Below, one piece after another: positions 59,193 through 64,000 of a stretch of DNA of 64,000 bases. Below the pieces are notes generated by a model, which saw only the letters and a list, made by a program, of their open reading frames with translations, ran no database searches and had not been told where the DNA came from. Within the stretch, counting starts at the first letter, position 1. The number at the start of each line of letters is the position of its first letter. A program made the translations under genes and the position numbers. The DNA comes from JAJEDW01 sp963555775 (GTDB lineage Bacteria > Acidobacteriota > Terriglobia > 20CM-2-55-15): assembly GCA_963555775.3 (NCBI GenBank), contig CAUVWY020000001.1:1-64000 (forward strand), written 5' to 3'.

Positions 59193-60377
59193 CTACTCCA
59201 ACTCGGCCATGAACGCTTCCAACGCGTCGAGCCCCTTTTCCAGATTTTCCATGGACGCCGCGTAAGACATTCGGATGTGATTCCTGGTGCCGAACGCGGC
59301 GCCGGGGACGATTGCCAACTTCTTGTCCTCCAGCAGGCGGACCGCGAAACCCGTACTGTCTTCGATGCCGCCGCGGCCAAATGCCGTCGAAATGTTGGGA
59401 TATGCGTAGAACGCTCCACCGGGCTCCGCACAACCCACCCCGGGGATGGCCCGAAGCCTGTCGATGACGTATCGCCGCCGCCTGCTGTACTCGGCAAGCA
59501 TCGCCTGAACCGAATCCTGGGGGCCGCTGAACGCTTCCACGGCCGCCTTCTGCGCGATCGAGGTCGGATTCGAAGTGGAATGGCTCTGGAGCTTGGAAAT
59601 GCCCGCGATTAATTCCCTTGGACCAAGAAGGAAACCGACACGCCACCCGGTCATTGCGTAGGTCTTGGACACCGAACCGGCAATGACGATCGAATCCCTG
59701 AACTCGTGGTGAGAGGCAATGGAAAATGGCTTCCGGCCGTCGTAGAGATACTGGCAATAGCACTCGTCCGACATCAGGACAATGTCATGTTCCCTGCAGA
59801 TTGCGGCAACCTCGATGAACTCGTCGTCATCCATGACCGCCCCGCTGGGATTGCTGGGCGAGTTGATGATCAACAGTCGCGTCCTTGGCGTCACGGCCCT
59901 GGACACCATGTCGGCGGTCAGACGGAATCCGGAATCTTCCGAAGTCTCGACAAACACCGGAGTTCCGCCAACGTAACGGGTCACGTCGGCAAACGTTACC
60001 CAGTATGGAACCGGGACGATGACCTCGTCCCCCTCGGCGATCAGAGCTGAAAACACGTTGAAAATGGAATGCTTGGCGCCGACGTTGACTATGACCTCGG
60101 GAATGTCGTAGTCCGAACCGAAGGCCGATCTGTGGTACTCGACAATCGCCTTCTTGAGTTCAGTGGTTCCGCTGGGGGCCGTGTATTTACTGAAGTTCCC
60201 CTCAATCGCCCGGATCGCAGCCTGTTTGATGTTGTCCGGCGTCGGAAAGTCCGGCTCTCCCGCACTCAGGTCGACAACGTCGATACCCTTCTCGCTCAGC
60301 TTTGTGGCAGTTTCGGCCACGGCCATCGTCTGCGACGCGGATATTCGCGAAATCCGTTCAGTCAATCTCAAGCTCAT
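59193..60377 (-). CDS. aspC: PLP-dependent aspartate aminotransferase (class I)
   Basis: A 394-residue class I aminotransferase of the bacterial AspAT Ib branch, exchanging amino groups between aspartate and 2-oxoglutarate. Motifs: SAGEPDFPTPDNI, KYTAPSGTTELK, the NSPSNPSGAV Asn pair, DECYCQYLYDG, and the PLP-Schiff-base Lys in SVSKTYAMTGWRVG. The closing Arg for the substrate carboxylate is likely in FAVRLLE or nearby. The ATG at 60377 is used. It is the distal gene of a leftward housekeeping block, with coaD 93 bases upstream. The symbol is a family-level choice. Confidence 0.9.
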   Translation of the reverse strand: MSLRLTERISRISASQTMAVAETATKLSEKGIDVVDLSAGEPDFPTPDNIKQAAIRAIEGNFSKYTAPSGTTELKKAIVEYHRSAFGSDYDIPEVIVNVGAKHSIFNVFSALIAEGDEVIVPVPYWVTFADVTRYVGGTPVFVETSEDSGFRLTADMVSRAVTPRTRLLIINSPSNPSGAVMDDDEFIEVAAICREHDIVLMSDECYCQYLYDGRKPFSIASHHEFRDSIVIAGSVSKTYAMTGWRVGFLLGPRELIAGISKLQSHSTSNPTSIAQKAAVEAFSGPQDSVQAMLAEYSRRRRYVIDRLRAIPGVGCAEPGGAFYAYPNISTAFGRGGIEDSTGFAVRLLEDKKLAIVPGAAFGTRNHIRMSYAASMENLEKGLDALEAFMAELE

Positions 60378-60470
60378 TTGTTAGAACGTCCTTTCGTCCA
60401 AAGAATGGGAAAATACGGGAAACGTTTTACCATCCCGTGACAGACCCCTGCGTGGTCCGACCACAGGCTC

Positions 60471-60956
60471 CTATCCAAAGCGTTTGAGCAGGGCCTTTTC
60501 AACGGGCTTCGGAACCAACCCCCGAATGGAACCGGCATGTTCTGCAATCTCGCGTACCAGCCGGGAACTCAAGTAAGAATACCGCTCGGCCGGAAGCATG
60601 AACAGCGTTTCGATTTCGGGTTGGAGGCGCCGATTCATCAACGCCATCTGAAGTTCATACTCGTAATCGGACACCGCGCGGATGCCGCGCAGGATGACGC
60701 CGGCGGATCGCTCGTGCGCGTACTCTGCCAGGAGGCCCTCGAACACATCCACTTCGACGTTGTCGAGTTCCGGCGGTATGCTTCGCTGGATCAACTCCCG
60801 GCGCTCTTCGACGGAAAATAGCGGGTCCTTCTGGGGATTTACAAGAATCGCGACCACCACCCGCTCGAACAACCGGCTACTCCGCTCGATAATGTCGAGA
60901 TGCCCGTTCGTCAACGGATCGAACGTGCCGGGATATATGGCGATTGTGCGGTTCAC
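60471..60956 (-). CDS. coaD: Phosphopantetheine adenylyltransferase
   Basis: Transfers AMP to 4'-phosphopantetheine, the fourth step of CoA synthesis. 161 residues, the standard length. The nucleotidyltransferase motif YPGTFDPLTNGHLDII and the C-terminal YSYLSSRLVREIAEHAG (an ISSxxVRE-type signature) are intact; RGIRAVSDYEYELQMALMNR is the substrate-binding helix. The start overlaps the stop of rsmD by four bases (ATGA), so the rsmD-coaD pair, common across bacteria, is translationally coupled. Confidence 0.97.
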   Translation of the reverse strand: MNRTIAIYPGTFDPLTNGHLDIIERSSRLFERVVVAILVNPQKDPLFSVEERRELIQRSIPPELDNVEVDVFEGLLAEYAHERSAGVILRGIRAVSDYEYELQMALMNRRLQPEIETLFMLPAERYSYLSSRLVREIAEHAGSIRGLVPKPVEKALLKRFG

Positions 60957-61507
60957 CGGCTCCCCTGCTCATAGAAAGTCAACGCGCTATCCCCCTGTAG
61001 GTGTGTCCGAAGAAGACGGAGACAGCCCTGGCCCGCGGGCAACTCCATCGACCGGGCATGCTCAATGACAAGGATTCCCTCACTGTCCAAAACCGAACCG
61101 GCGCCGAACAGCTCGAGATCTCGGCGATACAGGCTCCCGCTGTCGTAGGGCGGATCGAGAAACGCGATATCGAACGGCGCCGTCACCGCTTGTTTCAAGG
61201 CACGCGCCAGATCCATCTGGAGCACCGGGAATTCGTCCTCCATGTCGAACGCTTCAAGGTTCCTCCGAATCGCGGCGCAGGCCTTTGCCGACGAGTCGAC
61301 GAACGAAACGGTCGACGCGCCCCGGCTGAACGCTTCGATCCCGACCGCTCCAACTCCAGCGTACGCGTCCAGAAAACTCGATTCTATTACGCGACGCCCG
61401 AGAATGTTAAACAGGGTCTCGCGAAGCCTGTCGCTCGTGGGTCGCGTTCCCGGGGGAGGACCGACCTTCAGCAGCCGGCTTCGGTAACGTCCCGCGATGA
61501 TTCTCAC
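60953..61507 (-). CDS. rsmD: 16S rRNA (guanine(966)-N2)-methyltransferase
   Basis: Methylates G966 of 16S rRNA. 184 residues if it starts at GTG 61507, which I prefer: the start overlaps the recG stop (GTGA), and RIIAGRYRSRLLKV is where the family normally begins; the ORF extends 28 codons further but inside recG. SAM motif YAGVGAVGIEAFSRGAS and catalytic DPPY (FLDPPYDSG) are present, and RPTSDRLRETLFNILG is the conserved N-terminal signature. Chain of overlaps: recG, rsmD, coaD. Confidence 0.95.
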   Translation of the reverse strand: MRIIAGRYRSRLLKVGPPPGTRPTSDRLRETLFNILGRRVIESSFLDAYAGVGAVGIEAFSRGASTVSFVDSSAKACAAIRRNLEAFDMEDEFPVLQMDLARALKQAVTAPFDIAFLDPPYDSGSLYRRDLELFGAGSVLDSEGILVIEHARSMELPAGQGCLRLLRTHLQGDSALTFYEQGSR

Positions 61508-63594
61508 CCGACAGTCACCAGTCCGCCAATGTTGCCGCTCCGCCGCAGGCCCTGGATCAATGCCTCCCGTTTGGCCTCGTCGCGAACCCATCGTTCGGCT
61601 TCATCCCGTGCTTCAACCAGAATGTCCATGTCGTGGATCGGGTCGGCGACGCGAAATTCCGGCATACCGGATTGACGGGTTCCCGCCACTTCCCCCGGTC
61701 CACGAAGCTTCAAGTCCGTTTCGGCCAACAGAAAACCGTCGGTGGTCCCGGCCACGGCCCGAACCCGTTCGAAGGCCACGTCCCCGATACCGTCGGGCGT
61801 GATCAGAAGACAACTCGACGCGTGTTTGCCCCGCCCGACCCGGCCGCGAAGCTGGTGCAGCTGGGCAATCCCGAAACGTTCGGCATGTTCGATCGCCATC
61901 AACGTCGCGTTCGGAACATCGACTCCCACCTCGACGACGGTCGTGGCAACCAGAATTTCCAGTTCCCCGGAAGTAAACGCCTGCATCACGGCCTCTTTCT
62001 CGTCACTTTTCATCCTGCCGTGCAGCAGGCCGACCCGGGCGGAGGGGAAAGTTTCGACGAGTTGATCGTACCCCTCGGCGGCCGAACGCAGATCGAGTTT
62101 TTCCGACTCCTCGACAAGCGGGTATACCACGAAACACTGGCGGCCGACGGCGAGTTCCCTTCGGATGGCTGCTTCCACGGTCGCTCGATTGCGCTCGCGA
62201 ACGTGCTCAGTGCGGATGGGGATACGGCCCGGCGGCAACTCGTCGATCGTCGACACGTCCAGATCCCCGTAGAAAGTCATGGCAAGGGTTCGCGGAATAG
62301 GCGTTGCCGTCATGACCAGCGTGTTGGGCCGTTGACCTTTCTCCATCAATTTGAGTCGCTGAAGCACACCGAAACGGTGTTGCTCATCGATCACGACCAG
62401 CCCGAGACGGTGGAACGCCGCCGCATCTTCGAGCACCGCGTGAGTACCGATGGCCAGGTGGGCGTCTCCGGATCGAAGCTGCGCCATCCCGTCGGGATTG
62501 TCTTTGGATGCCCCCCGCCGTATGAGCACGATCTTGTAGCCAAGCGGGGCAAACACCCGTCTGGCGTTGATGTAGTGCTGCTCGGCCAGGATTTCGGTCG
62601 GCGCCATGATCACAGCCTGGAATCCATTTTCGACGGCAATCGCGACGGTCTCGAATGCAACAATCGTCTTGCCGGACCCCACGTCTCCCTGGAGCAACCG
62701 ATTCATGGGGTATGGGGCGCGGAGATCCTCGACGATCTCTCCGAGTGCCATCTTCTGCGCGATTGTGGGATGGAACGACAGGATCGTTTTCAGACGCTCG
62801 CGTATCCAGTCGTTGGTATGGAACCGGACGCCGTCGCTGGCCCGAATACGATGGCGGCGCAACGCAAGCGTCAACTCCATCAAGAGGAACTCTTCGAAGA
62901 TGAACCGCCGGTGACCGGGCGACCGCCTGCGATTCAATTGCTCGATGTCGTCGTCGAAACCGGGTTTGTGCAGAGCCCTGAACGCGGCACCTATCCCGGG
63001 CAGGCCGATCCGATCCCGAAGTTCCGAGGGCAATGGATCCTGGATGTCCCCGTCCAGTCCGTCAAGCGCGGCCGCCACGATCTGACGCACCTGGCGGCTC
63101 GTCACTCCAGCCAGTTCCTCGTAGATCGGAACGTACTGCCCCAGATCTCCCGGGTCGGCGTCTTCGGATTCGGGCACGAGTTCGAATTCGGGATTGAAAA
63201 GGACCAGACCGTTCGTGTAGCGATCCATTTCGGGCTTTCCCGTTGCCACAACGCGAACGCCCGGGGCAAATACCTTCTTCTTGTAGAGATGTCCCCCGTT
63301 GAACCACTTCGCATTAACAAACGCGGTGTCATCGGTCAGAACGACATCGAGGAGACCCCGCCGGGCACGCGTTCGAATCCATCGGACGGCGTATACCGTG
63401 GCCGATACGGTCGCCTGGATCCCCGGCCGCAGGGAATCCAATGGCACAAAGTGAGTGCGGTCTTCGTACCGGCGGGGAAAGTGGAACAGGATGTCCTCGA
63501 CCTTCCGAACACCGCGGCGCTCGAGCAGTGCCGCTCGTTTCGGACCGACTCCCCTGACGTACTGGATCCCGGTGTCGAGCTGAAGCGAGGGCAT
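61504..63594 (-). CDS. recG: ATP-dependent DNA helicase RecG
   Basis: Branch-migration helicase that reverses stalled forks. 696 residues. The N-terminal wedge/OB domain (KRAALLERRGVRKVEDILFHFPRRYEDR in pieces) is followed by helicase motifs I GDVGSGKTIVA, II VVIDEQHRFGV, III MTATPIPRTLA and VI QLRGRVGRG. TRQSGMPEFRVADPIHD is the conserved TRG-region tail. The start at ATG 63594 lies 26 bases after the prfB stop; the stop overlaps the rsmD start. Housekeeping gene with no anomalies. Confidence 0.97.
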   Translation of the reverse strand: MPSLQLDTGIQYVRGVGPKRAALLERRGVRKVEDILFHFPRRYEDRTHFVPLDSLRPGIQATVSATVYAVRWIRTRARRGLLDVVLTDDTAFVNAKWFNGGHLYKKKVFAPGVRVVATGKPEMDRYTNGLVLFNPEFELVPESEDADPGDLGQYVPIYEELAGVTSRQVRQIVAAALDGLDGDIQDPLPSELRDRIGLPGIGAAFRALHKPGFDDDIEQLNRRRSPGHRRFIFEEFLLMELTLALRRHRIRASDGVRFHTNDWIRERLKTILSFHPTIAQKMALGEIVEDLRAPYPMNRLLQGDVGSGKTIVAFETVAIAVENGFQAVIMAPTEILAEQHYINARRVFAPLGYKIVLIRRGASKDNPDGMAQLRSGDAHLAIGTHAVLEDAAAFHRLGLVVIDEQHRFGVLQRLKLMEKGQRPNTLVMTATPIPRTLAMTFYGDLDVSTIDELPPGRIPIRTEHVRERNRATVEAAIRRELAVGRQCFVVYPLVEESEKLDLRSAAEGYDQLVETFPSARVGLLHGRMKSDEKEAVMQAFTSGELEILVATTVVEVGVDVPNATLMAIEHAERFGIAQLHQLRGRVGRGKHASSCLLITPDGIGDVAFERVRAVAGTTDGFLLAETDLKLRGPGEVAGTRQSGMPEFRVADPIHDMDILVEARDEAERWVRDEAKREALIQGLRRSGNIGGLVTVG

Positions 63595-63620
63595 TTATCG
63601 GGTCCCTGCGGCGGAACGGC

Positions 63621-64000
63621 TTACGCGTCGCCCGCCGCGTTTCCACCGCTGGACTTCCACCGCAAGAAGGCTTTGATGAAACCGTCCAGCCCACCATCCA
63701 GGACGCGGTCGACGTCGCCGGCTTCGACCTTGGTCCGATGGTCTTTCACCATTCGATACGGCGCCAGGACATAGGAACGAATCTGGCTGCCCCATGCATT
63801 GTCCATCTTGTTGTCTTCGATCGCCTGTGCTTCGGCGCGCTTTTTTGCGAGTTCCATCTCGTAAACCCGGGCACGAAGGATCTTCATCGCGGTAGCCCGG
63901 TTCTTGTGCTGCGAACGTTCGTTCTGGCACTGAACCACGATGCCGCTGGGCTGGTGAGTGATGCGCACGGCCGAATCGGTCACGTTGACGTGCTGCCCGC
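63621..64000 (-). CDS. prfB: Peptide chain release factor 2, C-terminal part (5' end outside window)
   Basis: The last 126 or so codons of RF2, which releases peptides at UGA and UAA. The window edge cuts within the GGQ motif: GQHVNVTDSAVRITHQPSG is visible. RF2 rather than RF1 is shown by VVQCQNERSQHKNRATAM, KKRAEAQAIED and WGSQIRSYVLAPYRMVKDHR. Stop codon TAA at 63621-63623. The usual programmed-frameshift site of prfB lies beyond the window. recG follows 26 bases downstream. Confidence 0.95.
   Translation of the reverse strand, partial: GQHVNVTDSAVRITHQPSGIVVQCQNERSQHKNRATAMKILRARVYEMELAKKRAEAQAIEDNKMDNAWGSQIRSYVLAPYRMVKDHRTKVEAGDVDRVLDGGLDGFIKAFLRWKSSGGNAAGDA

Noticed and set aside
61633..63774. 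A 713-codon plus-strand open frame
   Set aside because: Antisense to recG, whose helicase motifs are all intact; no protein-like features in the plus-strand frame.

Overview
The window is a 64-kb, GC-rich chromosomal segment that most resembles an Acidobacteriota genome. The evidence is family content: two von Willebrand A proteins of the acidobacterial VWFA-related type, a carboxypeptidase-regulatory-domain TonB receptor next to a CRTAC1 (FG-GAP plus ASPIC/UnbV) protein and a PpiC/TPR protein, a DUF1592 cytochrome paired with a DUF1552 protein, and a complete Kdo (lipid A/LPS) branch, which implies a Gram-negative envelope. Assignment is by inference from gene families only.

Layout. 1-10.7 kb (minus strand): three secreted alpha/beta hydrolases (two of the tannase/feruloyl esterase family, one esterase-D type), then a tightly coupled operon of a TPR/ankyrin protein, a DUF1592 c-type cytochrome and a Tat-exported DUF1552 protein. 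11.6-13.4 kb: a DUF6282 metal-hydrolase-like protein and an unknown secreted protein. 13.8-22.0 kb (minus): TonB receptor, CRTAC1 protein, PpiC/TPR protein. 22.3-34.6 kb: a dispersed exported catabolic set with a DUF3237 protein, two amidase-signature enzymes, SnoaL-like, DUF6152 and CMD-family proteins, a PQQ dehydrogenase coupled to an NHL-propeller protein, and an acetamidase/formamidase. 34.7-36.5 kb: an insertion element whose transposase fuses a DruA-like domain to an ISAs1 transposase across a -1 frame change at A_AAA_AAG. 37.0-40.6 kb: a cytochrome c/PHM-like copper protein operon and an Asp/Glu racemase-like protein. 40.8-44.8 kb: sucA-sucB. 45.7-49.2 kb: tRNA-Gly(CCC) and a patch of toxin-antitoxin modules, IS21 debris and pseudogenes. 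49.5-53.3 kb: kdsB-pyrG-kdsA-kdsC. 53.7-57.8 kb: two VWFA-related proteins, a radical SAM/SPASM protein and mutY. 57.8-58.7 kb: IS110. 59.2-64.0 kb: housekeeping aspartate aminotransferase, coaD, rsmD, recG and the 3' part of prfB.

Themes. Much of the first 40 kb encodes exported oxidoreductases and hydrolases acting on esters and amides, consistent with scavenging of plant- or algal-type organic matter. A family of repeats with about 18-bp terminal inverted repeats occurs at five loci, two of them directly against gene 3' ends. Several loci show recent decay: an amber codon in the TonB receptor leader, an amber codon in an AbrB-type antitoxin gene, a stop-interrupted MBL gene, and truncated second copies of the PpiC and lipoprotein 5' ends. 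The most unusual items are the DruA-ISAs1 frameshifted transposase, the tandem VWA plus radical SAM operon, the PHM-like/PAL-like pair, and a SucB without a recognisable E3-binding domain.
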